Assembly (NCBI GenBank): GCA_021234155.1
Contig: JAJEKV010000054.1
Span: 1,550,001 to 1,614,000, forward strand
Direction: 5' to 3'
Source of the DNA: Isoetes taiwanensis
Lineage: Eukaryota; Streptophyta; Lycopodiopsida; Isoetales; Isoetaceae
DNA: 64,000 nt
Shown one piece after another: positions 31,399-41,820 of the stretch. Both the position numbers and the translations under genes were made by a program. The notes below the pieces were generated by a model, which saw nothing but the letters and a program-made list of their open reading frames with translations, did not search any database and was not told the DNA's origin. Within the stretch, counting starts at the first letter, position 1. Every line of letters begins with the position of its first letter.

Positions 31399-33836
31399 TG
31401 CTTGATGTGGTGGATAGATTTGGATCTGATTATATCCTGAGTACCCATCAAGAAAGAATAGGCCTGATTTCCTGCAACAATATCCAACAAAGTGTCTATG
31501 AATGGTGTAGGAAAATGATCTCTTTTGGTAGCTTTGTTGAGATCCCCGTAATCAATGCATACTCGGATTGAATTATTTGGCTTTCTCACTGGTACAATAG
31601 AACTGATCCAATCTGAATTTGGCACTGGTACAATAAATCCCGCCTCCAAAACCTTCATGACTTCAACCTTTACTTGCTCCTCTATGGCTGGACTCATTCT
31701 CCTTTGAGCTTGTTGGACTGGTTTTGATCCTTGTTTCAAATCAATGGTATGCACCACAATCTCTGGTGGAATGCCTTTCAATTCTTTGTAATTTCTTGCC
31801 AAAACATCCCTGAATTCTCTTAATAAAGATATCAAATCGCGTTCCTCCTCTTGAGTAAGATCCCCTCCAATAGTAATCAATTCTTCTTGATTTCCTTGAG
31901 AAATATTGATGTTCTTGACTGAATGGGGTGACTGTGATGAATGTGATGAATGTGATGACTGTGATGAATGTGGTGACTGTGATGAGTGTGATGAATGTGG
32001 TGCGTGTGATGACTGTGGTGACTGTAATGGATGTGGTGGATGTGATGATTGGGATGAATGTGGTGCATGTGGTGACTGCGATGATTGTGGTGAATATGGA
32101 CTGACCTGATTTACCTCATCCTCCAGAATGTGCGCATGCCACCAAGTTGCTTGTCCTTGTATAGTGGGCTGATTTCTGTTTACCCCATCCATGCTTGATG
32201 TCAAAATCAGCATCTCTACTTGATCTTGATCAATACCTTGCTGAAATAAAGTCTCAGCAATGGGTCTTTGAATGGATTCCTCCTGCATGTTTACAAGAGT
32301 CTCTTGTAACTCATCTTCACCAATACTTTCAAGTCTTTGGATATACTTATCGGCAATTTGCTGCTGTAAATGACATATTTCTGAAATTTGGGTACCTTTT
32401 AACCACTTGTACAAAGTCTTATCTTCCTTGTCACCCACTTCCAAGACATGAAAACAACTAAGACCTTGCTGCCCGGACACCATAGCATTCTCTTTGCCGA
32501 TTTCTAACTGCGGGCTGCTCAAAGAAGGATTGCAAAGAAAGGTACCTTTTGCTAATTTCAGAGGATGATCTATAGTAACCTTGTGTTCCCCTTGAAAGAT
32601 GTTCATTTCACGCTTCCTCCATGAAGTCTCAGCTTGTACGGCATCTAACCATGTACGACTCAACAAAGTATAAGTTTCAGCATGCACACTCTCTGGAAAT
32701 TTCAAAACCATGAAATCCAAGATTGCTTCCACCTCATAGACCTTGCATAAGACATTTCTTATGACTCCCATAGGCTGCACCTTCATTTGATTGAATGCTT
32801 TGAGCATCATAGTTGTCAGTTCCATCATTTTCAATCCAACTTGAAGCATTATATGGTAAGGCATTACATTCACTCCGCTGCCGGTATCTATGTTGGCGTC
32901 TTTGATTAAATATCCAGTAATACTCACATCACAAAGAAATGGCCCTGGATCCTTGGATTGCCGGCCTGGTGGCTCCATTCTACTCCTATTGGTATCATTT
33001 GAGATGATTTGTTGGACTGAAATTTCTGATTTTGTTATTCCCCCTAACTCTTGCAACAAATGTGGAGAATAATGCATCAATTGCTCCAGAGTAAGTGTAA
33101 CTTTAGTGGCCAAAACTTGGCTGATCACATCATCTTCATTTTGAATTTCCTCATCCACCATAGGAGGCATCACTATGGGCTGATTTTCTTCTATAGACTG
33201 AAACTGTTCTGTGGGCAGCACATTGAATTGCACCTTCTTAGGTGCTGACACCTTCAAAGCTTGTTCCTTCAAAGCCTTTGGAAAAGAGGTTTTAGTCTTA
33301 TCCACAATTGGCACTACTCTTGGTTCTTGAACCACCTTTTGTGATCTTGTAACTGCATTTACTTCTCCAATCTCTTCTTCTTGTTGAAATGGGTCGTGCT
33401 CTACCTCAACAAATCCACAATTTACTACTGATTTTGCCTTCTCTTGCTTCTTAAGCTCCTCAATAAGAGCCTTAACTTGAGGATTATCAATGTACTTTGC
33501 ATCTTGAATGCGAACATCATTATTAGGAAGAGGTACTGATTCAAACACTTGCTGCTTTGGTGGATACTTGTTGGTTGCCCATTCTGGTTTCCCATGGATT
33601 TTCCAACAAGTAGTCTCATCATGCTTGAATTTATCACATAACTTGCAATATAAATGAGCCTGTTTTGGCTGCACCATTGGTGTGGAACCCATTGGAACTT
33701 GTTGGGCAATTGGAGCTTGTGGCATCATTGGAACTTGTGGTATGATAGGTGCTGCTTGCATTGGTTGAATAGGAATAGATGGTGCTTGTTGCATAACAGC
33801 AAATACCGGATTGGCCCTCTCAAAGAATTTGATCAT
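31395..33836 (-). CDS. Tat-like pol: zinc knuckle, protease and N-terminal RT
   Basis: 813 codons from an ATG (33836) that overlaps the end of gag in another frame. A CCHC knuckle (CKLCDKFKHDETTC, about residue 64) comes first. The aspartic protease active site is NIDTGSGVNVMPYHI near residue 316. Between protease and RT (about residues 575-640; 31922-32105) is a Ser/His/Gln/Pro-rich tract encoded by a 9-bp minisatellite. RT starts near IPPEIVVHTIDLKQGSKP, then WISSIVPVRKPNNSIRVC. The frame is lost just before the first catalytic Asp of RT. Gag ending in knuckles and pol restarting with another knuckle is an odd arrangement. Confidence 0.88.
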   Translation of the reverse strand: MIKFFERANPVFAVMQQAPSIPIQPMQAAPIIPQVPMMPQAPIAQQVPMGSTPMVQPKQAHLYCKLCDKFKHDETTCWKIHGKPEWATNKYPPKQQVFESVPLPNNDVRIQDAKYIDNPQVKALIEELKKQEKAKSVVNCGFVEVEHDPFQQEEEIGEVNAVTRSQKVVQEPRVVPIVDKTKTSFPKALKEQALKVSAPKKVQFNVLPTEQFQSIEENQPIVMPPMVDEEIQNEDDVISQVLATKVTLTLEQLMHYSPHLLQELGGITKSEISVQQIISNDTNRSRMEPPGRQSKDPGPFLCDVSITGYLIKDANIDTGSGVNVMPYHIMLQVGLKMMELTTMMLKAFNQMKVQPMGVIRNVLCKVYEVEAILDFMVLKFPESVHAETYTLLSRTWLDAVQAETSWRKREMNIFQGEHKVTIDHPLKLAKGTFLCNPSLSSPQLEIGKENAMVSGQQGLSCFHVLEVGDKEDKTLYKWLKGTQISEICHLQQQIADKYIQRLESIGEDELQETLVNMQEESIQRPIAETLFQQGIDQDQVEMLILTSSMDGVNRNQPTIQGQATWWHAHILEDEVNQVSPYSPQSSQSPHAPHSSQSSHPPHPLQSPQSSHAPHSSHSSQSPHSSQSSHSSHSSQSPHSVKNINISQGNQEELITIGGDLTQEEERDLISLLREFRDVLARNYKELKGIPPEIVVHTIDLKQGSKPVQQAQRRMSPAIEEQVKVEVMKVLEAGFIVPVPNSDWISSIVPVRKPNNSIRVCIDYGDLNKATKRDHFPTPFIDTLLDIVAGNQAYSFLMGTQDIIRSKSIHHIKQ
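31922..32105. repeat. 9-bp coding minisatellite in pol (GTGATGAAT variants)
   Basis: About 20 tandem variants of GTGATGAAT/GTGGTGACT on the plus strand. In the pol frame (minus) they give repeats of Ser-Pro-His, Ser-Gln-Ser and Ser-Ser-His; other frames would be His-rich or Cys/Asp-rich and are by-products. Confidence 0.85.
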
Positions 33837-34806
33837 TATGGCCCTGGATTTGGCATCTTGAGCAGAATTTCAGCAATCTACATGTAGTATCAGAATGTCC
33901 AATAGATCCACAATATTCACAAGTAATAAACTGCACCTCCCTTGGCTTCTCACCAATTGTAAGCTTAGAAATCTTGGCTGCAATATCCTTTGTTTTATGC
34001 TCTGGAGCAGCAACTTCATGAATGTATCCCAACTTATCTTCAGCCTTGAGAGCATACTTTTGTGCCTCTAGTAATGTTGTAGGTTGTTTAGCCTTCACCT
34101 TATGAGCAATAGCTCGTTTCAGCCCCTTCACATACCATTGGATATCTATTTCATCATTCCTTGCAATCTTCCAATGAACCACGGCTTTGAGAACCGCAAT
34201 ATACCTCTGATTATACTCTTTAGTTGCTTCATCTTCCTTTTGTGTGAAATTGGTCCACCTTTCCATAGTCTTATCCTTACCATGAACTTCTTGATAATTA
34301 GCAATGAAAGCTTCCTTTAACTCCTGATATGTCATGGTATCTGGCTGAGTTTGTGCCCATTCCTCCACTGAATCTTGTAAAGAACTATGAAACCAAAGCA
34401 AGTAATCAGCAGCCGGTAACTTACATTGCTGGCAATACCTCTCAAACTTCACAATATGCTTCAAAGGATCCCGATCTACCAGATCATCAAACTTTGGAAT
34501 CCCCATTGTCTGAAAACCCCATACCATAGGTGGTAATACAGCCATCTCTGCCTCTTCTTGGGTTTCTTGAAATTGGAAAAACGAAATTGAATCTCCCTTC
34601 AATTTGAAAAACGAAATTAGATTACCTTCTAGATCAGTAAATGGAATCAAAACCTCCTGGATCTGAGAATTAGACCCCAGATCTGCTCCCAAATCTGAAA
34701 ACGAAATTGAATCTTGATGCAATTTTGAGCCCAAAGATTGACTCACCGGTCCCCTTCTTGTTACGATAGAGCTTGGTGGGATATCCCTCTTACTTCTTTT
34801 GGGCAT
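33820..34806 (-). CDS. Tat-like gag
   Basis: 328 codons from an ATG 190 bp inside the 5' LTR. After a variable N-terminus, the retrotransposon gag domain is clear: FDDLVDRDPLKHIVKFERYC, LWFHSSLQDSVEEWAQTQP, ELKEAFIANYQEVHGKD and FTQKEDEATKEYNQRYIAVL. The C-terminus has a CCHC knuckle, CEYCGSIGHSDTTC, and a partial second, CSRCQIQGH. It ends 17 bp into the overlapping pol frame. It builds the particle core and packages RNA. Confidence 0.9.
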   Translation of the reverse strand: MPKRSKRDIPPSSIVTRRGPVSQSLGSKLHQDSISFSDLGADLGSNSQIQEVLIPFTDLEGNLISFFKLKGDSISFFQFQETQEEAEMAVLPPMVWGFQTMGIPKFDDLVDRDPLKHIVKFERYCQQCKLPAADYLLWFHSSLQDSVEEWAQTQPDTMTYQELKEAFIANYQEVHGKDKTMERWTNFTQKEDEATKEYNQRYIAVLKAVVHWKIARNDEIDIQWYVKGLKRAIAHKVKAKQPTTLLEAQKYALKAEDKLGYIHEVAAPEHKTKDIAAKISKLTIGEKPREVQFITCEYCGSIGHSDTTCRLLKFCSRCQIQGHNDQIL

Positions 34807-34977
34807 AAAACTATGCTCCCCTTGTCAAATTTTGCACCGCAAATCACTTACGGCAAAATTCCCTTCACACAAGAAATTGCTCCTTTCTCAATGGTGCCGT
34901 TCTTTACCGACGAACACCAATACCAATGGTAACAACTCCCTTTTCAATGGAAATTCTTGCCGATCAATGGTCTGTCG

Positions 34978-34996
34978 AGCACCGTGGTCGCCAAAT
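34978..34996 (-). promoter_or_regulatory. Putative primer-binding site of Tat-like element
   Basis: Minus strand ATTTGGCGACCACGGTGCT follows the 5' LTR end. TGGCGACCACGG would pair with a tRNA 3' end ending CGCCA; I cannot assign the tRNA. Confidence 0.6.
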
Positions 34997-35375
34997 TGTT
35001 AGAGCCTGAACTCTAACCTTGCAAGAAGGATGAAAAACCCAACAATCCAAGCTCAATCTAACAGATCAAGGCAATGCACAACACAAAGAATCATAATCTC
35101 TATAGCTAGATCAAGCAAAATACACTCTCCCAATACACTGTCTCTCCCTCTCTTCTTCCTCTCTGCTCAGATAATACAATGGTGATAATCCCCTTGCACA
35201 CCATAATGCATACGTGCAAATATCCTGCACGCGTGCATGTGCGTATCTCCCTCCATATATGGTATACAATCTCCGATACCATCTCAATAGTGGTGAGTGT
35301 GGTGAGTGGTGAGTGGTGACAAGTGTGGTGAGTGGTGAGTGGTGACAGGTGTGGTGAGTGGTGACCACCCCAACA
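34997..35375 (-). repeat. 5' LTR of Tat-like element
   Basis: 379 bp, plus strand TGTTAGAGCC...CCCCAACA; 14 bp longer than its partner owing to extra GGTGAGT-type units (35290-35360). Confidence 0.93.
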
Positions 35376-35570
35376 GTGGTGATGTTTCCATAGGAGGGGA
35401 ATTCCCCGTATTTGTACGATGGGAGCATCGTATAGATCCTGGAAGCTTTTACTTGTGATGGCAGATCCTCCATATTAAGTCCCATCTTTGCAGCTATAGT
35501 ACTCCATCTGCAATCTCATTTCTTTGATTTTTCCATTGCCTTATATAGTAGTCTACCATATGGTAGAGCT

Positions 35571-35864
35571 TTAACTCTGGTTACCTACAAAATACTGATA
35601 GAGTGCCTTTCCCTCCAATGGCAGCATACCAGCCTCAACAAGCATAATGGCATATGGTGTTTGGAGCTTGACTCCTAGCCCATCCATTAGATAATGCTTT
35701 TGGACTCCATTCATATCTTTCCATTTTTTCCTTGCCAAGCCTAGTCCCCATATCTGGCATACATACAATATTACAAGCATAACTAGAGCTTGGGGTGGAA
35801 GCATGGTATAGTGTCTCAAAAATGTTTGTTTCGAACTAAAAAAAAAGCTCCAAAAATAGTTCAC
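35571..35864 (-). pseudogene. LINE ORF2 C-terminal fragment
   Basis: The minus strand reads ALVMLVILYVCQIWGLGLAR, then WKDMNGVQKHYLMDGLGVKL, then TPYAIMLVEAGMLPLEGKAL. This matches the post-RT region of LINE polyproteins (LYGxExWG, then VQKxFLxxxLGVKxxTPYxIxLxExGxxPLE) and corresponds to the same region of the LINE at 56036-56300. Only about 95 codons remain. Confidence 0.7.
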
Positions 35865-37325
35865 TATTCAGTTCGATTTCGAACTTGATAATAATTAAAA
35901 AAGGGGGGAAGAAGTTCTTTCGATAGTCGGCAACCGCATCTCTTTTGCACTCGGCAAGAAGATTTAGGGGCGTGTATTATCGCAACATCCACAGCTTTCT
36001 TCATGGAAGAATATGGCTATGGTGTTCAAGGTCCAAAGCTTAGGTAAGTTCACTTAAATAGTTTCGACTACAAGAATCTTGTTCTCCTTCTGGCATTGCA
36101 TTCGCTTGAGACATCGTTCTAACTTTGGAGGAGCCGTACATCCACTCTTTAAGTAGAATCTGTGTTGTGGCTGAGTTAGGAATTAGTTGTTGAACCTTAT
36201 CCAAAGGGTTCTCTATTTTACTAAGTTCTAAACCAAGAAAGCACATCCATTATGTGTTTTCCTAAGTCTGGAGTATAAGCGTAATAGTTGAAGTATGTCA
36301 ATGATGCCCATAAATATCAAAGAAGCATCACAAACATATGATATTAAAATCGTACAGTGAACAAACACAGGTAAATGAGTAATATAGGAATCAGAGAATG
36401 GAGAGGGATGCTTCTGGCAAAACTTGGATCACATACAACTCAAATTTTGTTTTTGACAAGAAGGGCTGCAGTACTCATTTGCTTTCATCAGGATCCAACC
36501 GAAAAAAATTTGGGCAATTTATAGGCCAAGCACTTTCTTACATCAATCAAATTCATTCTTCTACTGCAAGATTTCATGTCTTTGATGAGAACTTAAATTA
36601 ATGTCAGTAATCGTTGTTGTATTTTTTCATTACTACATATCAGACGTTTTTAGTCCCATTTGTTTGATAAGAATTTGAACTGCATGTTTATACTTACAGG
36701 TGAGATTTTTTTCCCATGAGACAAGAGCTCTTCAGAGGATTTGCAAATTCTACGAGGAGATTATGTCGAATCCTTCTTTGTTTTAAGTTTTCCTATAAGA
36801 ACTTCTCTCCATTCTATTGTCTCAGTTGATCGAAGCAAGATCATTCCTTGTATTTGTTCGGTTGCTTCGCTGGAGCGTTTCTGTAGCAATAACAGAGGTC
36901 CTGGAGCGTCCTGTGTAATAACAGAGGTACTTACTTGATGCAACAAGAGCTAGTGTACTGTGAGAAAATAGTTGCCTTTTTCTGTACAGTTCTTTTAGCA
37001 TTGGTACGTACAGTGGGTATGAATGTGAATTCTATATTGAGTTGCAATATATTTTACGTTGATGATAATTAGATGCTCAAATGTTAATGTTTTCTTGCTT
37101 ATATTTTCTTTACCAAAAAATGAAGTGATATACCATCAGCTTCCAGAAGCTAGTAGGGCATTTGCCATTAAAAGGTAGTGCTTAATTGATAAGAATGCTC
37201 AGTTATTGCTCAATACTTGAATCTGTAACAAAAACGATTTTGAAGCTAGTTCCTAGGTTTTGAGTTAATGTTGTACAATTACTCGTAGTCATAGTTGTTG
37301 AAGGATTTAAATTGTACGAGTTGTT
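35865..37325. other. Unassigned stretch upstream of VTT pseudogene
   Basis: No recognised coding sequence. CAATAACAGAGGTCCTGGAGCG-like strings are partly duplicated near 36880-36925. Upstream exons of the VTT gene may lie here, but none could be recognised. Confidence 0.3.
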
Positions 37326-37645
37326 TGTAGCTACAGTTGCAATTGTTCGAAGGTTAATTTGCAGCTACAGTAGTAGTTGCAGTTGAGCTATTCACAGTTG
37401 TAGTTGCAACTACAATATTTGAAAAAGTAGTTTGCAGCTGCAATATTTGGAGAATAGCAGTTTCAGTTGGAGTAATAGCAACAGTTGCAGTTGCAGTTGC
37501 AGTTGCAGTTGCAGTGGCAGTCGCAGTTGCAGTCACAATCGCAGTTGCAGATGCAGCATTCAAAAGATTAGTTTGCAGATACATGGCAGTTGCAGTTGCA
37601 AAGGAAGTTGCAGTTGGAGTCACAGTTTGCTATTGCAGGCTCTGC
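37326..37645 (+). repeat. AGTTGC hexamer-derived repeat array
   Basis: Degenerate array of AGTTGC/AGTTGT units; a near-perfect core of about six AGTTGC lies at 37483-37518. Frames through it give Ala/Thr or Ser/Cys low-complexity peptides, which are not genes. Confidence 0.85.
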
Positions 37646-37917
37646 TCCAGTTCCGCCAGATGTTGTAACAGCAGCTCCAACCGCATTTGTGGCTTAGCAC
37701 CTCAACAATATTCTAGAAATCCTTGGGTATGAAATTTCTACCAGAGAGGAGATTTTTTATGAACAATTTAAGTCACTCTTATCTTTTGTTGCTTGTCTAT
37801 TCCTTTTTTCTTCTGATTCAGCCTTTATTTTCTTCTGCTTTTCTATGCTTTGAAATTTAGTTTGTTGCATATCTTATCTTAATAGTGTCGGGGAATATCT
37901 TAATATGTATGCTGCAG

Positions 37918-38782
37918 ATCATACATCCCAAGTGCTGCTTGGCGACATGCATTCCTGGAACCATATTTATGTTCTTATTTTCTGGGGCCCTGTTTGGAGA
38001 ATGAAAAGGTGTCAGTGTAGTTGTGTTCACAACCACAACTGAGGCATCTTGCTGCTATTTTCTTATTGGTCTGCCCGTTATGGACTGTTTGTGCCCAGAG
38101 AAGCTTAGATTCTTCAGAGGAGAGGTATGTCATTCTAAAGGAGAGTGACAATGTTGGTGGGTTATGCTTAATATTGTGGAGAAATGTTTAGTACCATGTT
38201 TCTTAAATGGAAGGATATCTCTTTTTATGACTTACAGCCAGAGGAGAGAAGGCATTGTAGGAACCTGTCATTTTACGATATCTAAGTTGTATTTGCTAGT
38301 TCATATGTTGGAGGCATTCTAAGAAATGGTTGATTGCTGGCAGGTTGCAAAGTGGAAGCATAAGGTTCTCTACCACATGCTTTTTTTGCATGTCATGCGA
38401 AATTTACCAAATACTTTGGCATCACCAATTTTGATATTCCTTTTGCAATTCTTTTAATTGCAACCTTGATTGGTCTTATTCTAGCTACAACCATGATAGT
38501 TCGAGTAAGCCTTTCACTTATTGGTTCCTCTGTCTGATATTTATTATGTCAGCTATTTCAATTTCAGATTTTATACTAATTCACTTTTTTCTCCTGCAGG
38601 CTGGCCTTGCTTTAGAGGAGCTGAATTCACTGTCCAGCTTATATGACTATAAGACCCTGACTACATTTTTCCTCATTGGTCTTATTTGCATCTTTCCAAC
38701 CTTTGTGGATAGAAAAAGCTCCCCAATGCTCTATTTATGTGTAGTACATCATATATCCTTGTCCAACAACAATGGACCATGA
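37918..38782 (+). pseudogene. TVP38/VTT-domain (DedA-like, SNARE-associated) membrane protein, broken copy with introns
   Basis: Three exon-like blocks are seen. Exon A, 37918-38124 (after CTGCAG; donor GAG|GTATGT), has IPGTIFMFLFSGALFG, then a TGA, then KGVSVVVFTTTT and CCYFLIGLP, then PEKLRFFRGE. Exon B, 38344-38514 (acceptor TGGCAG; donor CGA|GTAAGC), has VAKWKHKVLYHMLFLHVMRN, LPNTLASP, and after a one-base loss DIPFAILLIATLIGLILATT. Exon C starts at 38600 (acceptor CTCCTGCAG) with AGLALEELNSLSSLYDYKTL and TTFFLIGLICIFPTF. Order and motifs match the VTT domain of plant TVP38/TMEM64-like proteins, including PGT, the LPNT helix-hairpin and a C-terminal LYDYKTL-FLIG helix. Introns are kept, so it arose by DNA duplication, not retroposition. 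One stop and one frameshift argue for a pseudogene, unless they are sequencing errors. Confidence 0.75.
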
Positions 38783-41370
38783 GTTCACATGTGGACAAGA
38801 TTATGTACATACTGACAGGCAATTCAATTTACTTATTTACTAGTCTTTTCTGGGGTTATAGTCTGAAGGTTGAGCAAATGAATTGCACCATCTTATGTAT
38901 GGTGGCTTCTTATGTTGTGTTCTGACTTTTAGCCATTCCTGGTTAAGAATTGTTGTGGAGAGCTCTAGAGAAAAAAGGTTAACACCGAAGGTCATTTTTT
39001 AGAATTAACATGGAAACAAACAGGGGAACATCAAGAGGAGGTAATTGCTTATGTTCTTGCACTCTTTGTCACGAGGCATTTTGATGTTGCTAATCTGAAA
39101 GAAGCATTAGCCAACAATATGCATGCCAAGAATTTACCATGGCTGCCAAACATGAAAAGCAAGGATTATAGCCAAGGAAAACTAATCTCTATACATTTAA
39201 ACAAATCATTCAGAGGAAGCCTAAGATGCTAATAAATGGGGCTAGGTAGCTTGAAGATAAAACCTCATTTTTTAAGGGTTTTGTACTGATTGAAGGGACT
39301 TTAATCTTCTTTCGTTCTCATTGGTTGACTACAATTTTCATGACTAATTATTACTACAAATGTGGACTAAAAGAAAGATGTCCTAAATCACCACTTGCTT
39401 TTTTTATTCATTCTTAACGAAGTATCATATTGCAATGGCTGCCAAGTTCTACGATGAATTGCATTTCCAGACTAAACACCATATCAAACACTTCCGTTAA
39501 AAGCATCAACTTAGCTATGAATCTTACATTATAAAGCATCATATCAACAAGTTTGTAGACCTCTCATGCTTTTCAATCTGATGATAATCAGTAGTTTCTT
39601 TGCCCTGGCATTTATGAACACTTAATGTCCATGCTAATATTGATGGGACTTGAGTTCTTTTTGCAATTTCCACATTCCTTCCAAGACACTCCAGCTTTGG
39701 TCCAACAAGCCTTTCAAAGAGTATATATTAGAATCTTGATACAAACAGTACACTTTTTGGAGCTTCAAACTGCATGGATTTACATAATCTCCAGCATTTA
39801 AACTCTGGCGAAAACCTTTATTTACCATTTAAGAACCAATGAAAGGCAACTCCCAATAAAAATTATATAAATCTGAAGAAACATACTATACATATGAAAA
39901 TCACCTGCCTCAAGAAAAATCTTCTAAGATCCACCGTTTCATATCCATCATCTTTTCTCAAAAACAAGAATCACTAAAATAGCATAGTCCTTTAATTCAC
40001 ATAAAAATTTGCCAATAATAAAACTTATCAATGTCAAAGTGGCTTAGATCTGCTCATTGCTATCTTCAGCCAGAGTTTCATGTTCCCATTGAAATGCAGC
40101 ACAGTTCCATTCTCAATAGCCTTGCATTCAACGTTTGAATTATAACCTAATCCCAAAATATGCCACCTGTGATCTTAGCAGCTCAGTGAGCCCATGAAAC
40201 ACGAGTAAACATGGTGGACGTGTGCCAATATCTTGTCAACACTTGACTCAAGCAACAAGATTCAAATGGTAAAGGCTCTTCAGTACTAATTCAGCTGCTA
40301 ACTGCCCAAATGTACTGCTTTATACAGCAGCTGCAATTGCCCATTCTTCTGATGCCTGTATGTGATTGTGAACCTTCAGCTTTATGATCATTGTAGCACT
40401 ATCATAATGAAGCTCCTTACCTTAATAACTAAAAGGGAAAGCTTCCGCATAATTGGCTGAGCCTCTGCAGCTATGATGTCAGTTCCTCTTATTGTGTATT
40501 AAGTTTGTCGTCGCCTTGTCATAAGCTATGCAACCAAGCTTCACAAGAACTGGCTGACCTTAAAGACCATTACTTACATCCCTCAATGGCAACTTAGAGC
40601 TCTTATCCAAACAAAGTTGTCATGGCAACTGCACAATCTACTATGGTTGTGGTTACAGCCATTTTGCCTTCCTCCAGTCCAGTGTTTCCAGTAAAACCAT
40701 CACCATATAGATTAGCACATATAGACTGCTAATCTTGAGAAAAGACGTTCAATCTTTGTCAAACCTTTCAATCTCATCATGAAAAATGATGGAGCATTTG
40801 ACGACATGACAGCTCTATTGCTAAGAAGGAAAGCTCAGTTATTAATAAATCAATAAAAATAAAGAACATGTATTTGTATTAGCTTGGTCTCTGGCTTGAA
40901 CTACATGTATTCGCATCCTAGGGATGGTTCAAGGGATGGTGTCTCTGCATTCTTTTTTTGTGCTAGCATTCAAACACCTTGTATTGCATCCAAGACCTTC
41001 CATATAACCGCGATGGACGTTTATCTGCAGATTGGAAAGAAATGCCAATAAGGCTTGTAATTAATTGAACAAAAGGGAAATGAAGCATCGAGGTCTTTCT
41101 AATACACTGACCTTCTAACATGTAATATGGCTATGGACATTTAAAAAAAAAGGAACCTTACGTCACCATGTCCTTTATCATCAAACATGCATATGCAATA
41201 GAATTCAACATACAAAAGTTTGTAGATGAATATCCTCCTCATCAACATTTCCAATAAGAGCCGATGCTATGAACAATGTATATCTGTAAGATATGTGGAA
41301 AAAAAATGTGTATATCTAATTCAACTTATGCATGTGTACATATGTCACTGGTAGTGCAGTGACTAACTGC
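38783..41370. other. Unassigned AT-rich stretch
   Basis: No coding frame of note. 41007-41021 (ATAACCGCGATGGACG) matches part of the SINE-like units at 18.1 kb, perhaps a small fragment. Confidence 0.35.
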
Positions 41371-41820
41371 AGCTCCAAAAGCACTGCAACTAAATCTGAA
41401 ACTATAAATTCACCTGCCACTATATTACAAACTGTCACTATCCCTGCAACTATAACTACCTACTATAACTATGAGCGTTCCAAAAGCACTGCAACTAAAT
41501 CTATAACTGCAACTATAAATTCAACTGCCACTATATTACAAACTGTCACTATCCCTGCAACTATAACTACCTACTATAACTATGAGAGTTCCAAAAGCAC
41601 TGCAACTAAATCTATAACTGCAACTATAAATTCAACTGCCACTATATTACAAACCGTCACTATCCCTCGCAACTATAACTACCTACTATAACTATGAGAG
41701 TTCCGAAAGCACTGCAACTAAATCTATAACTGCAACTATAAATTCAACTGCCACTATATTACAAACTGTCACTATCCCTGCAACTATAACTACCTACTAT
41801 AACTATGACTATGACAGCAA
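41371..41820 (+). repeat. Satellite-like array, about four 111-bp units
   Basis: GCACTGCAACTAAATCT recurs at 41381, 41486, 41597 and 41709 (periods 105, 111 and 112 bp). Units share AATTCAACTGCCACTATATT and CTACCTACTATAACTATGA. Each unit is itself made of CTGCAA/CTATAA hexamer variants, the complement of the array at 37.3-37.65 kb. A 119-codon frame through it is a by-product. Confidence 0.92.

Larger units (their letters stand above)
28312..35375 (-). mobile_element. Ty3/gypsy (Tat/OTA-like) LTR retrotransposon, 7064 bp
   Basis: LTRs at 28312-28676 (3') and 34997-35375 (5') flank gag-pol in gypsy order, all on the minus strand: gag, protease, RT, RNase H, integrase. The target duplication GTGGT lies at 28307-28311 and 35376-35380. 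The LTRs differ by about seven substitutions plus copy-number changes of a GGTGAGT repeat. Integrase lacks a chromodomain and ends GAFYLMTPEGELLPNP...LRPYF, as in the Tat/OTA lineage. Pol has single-base frameshifts near 31455, 31156 and 30370, so the copy is non-autonomous now. Confidence 0.93.

Noticed and set aside
31877-32109. His-rich and Cys/Asp-rich small ORFs on both strands
   Set aside because: They are alternative-frame readings of the 9-bp minisatellite inside the pol frame.
37354-37623. 89-codon Ala/Thr-rich minus-strand ORF
   Set aside because: It is a translation of the AGTTGC hexamer repeat, with no non-repetitive content.
41332-41691. 119-codon Thr/Ile-rich plus-strand ORF
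   Set aside because: It follows the 111-bp satellite period exactly and breaks at an indel in unit 3; not a gene.
41371-41820. CRISPR-like regular array
   Set aside because: Units are directly adjacent tandem copies with similar sequence throughout, so there are no unique spacers; a eukaryotic satellite is the fitting explanation.
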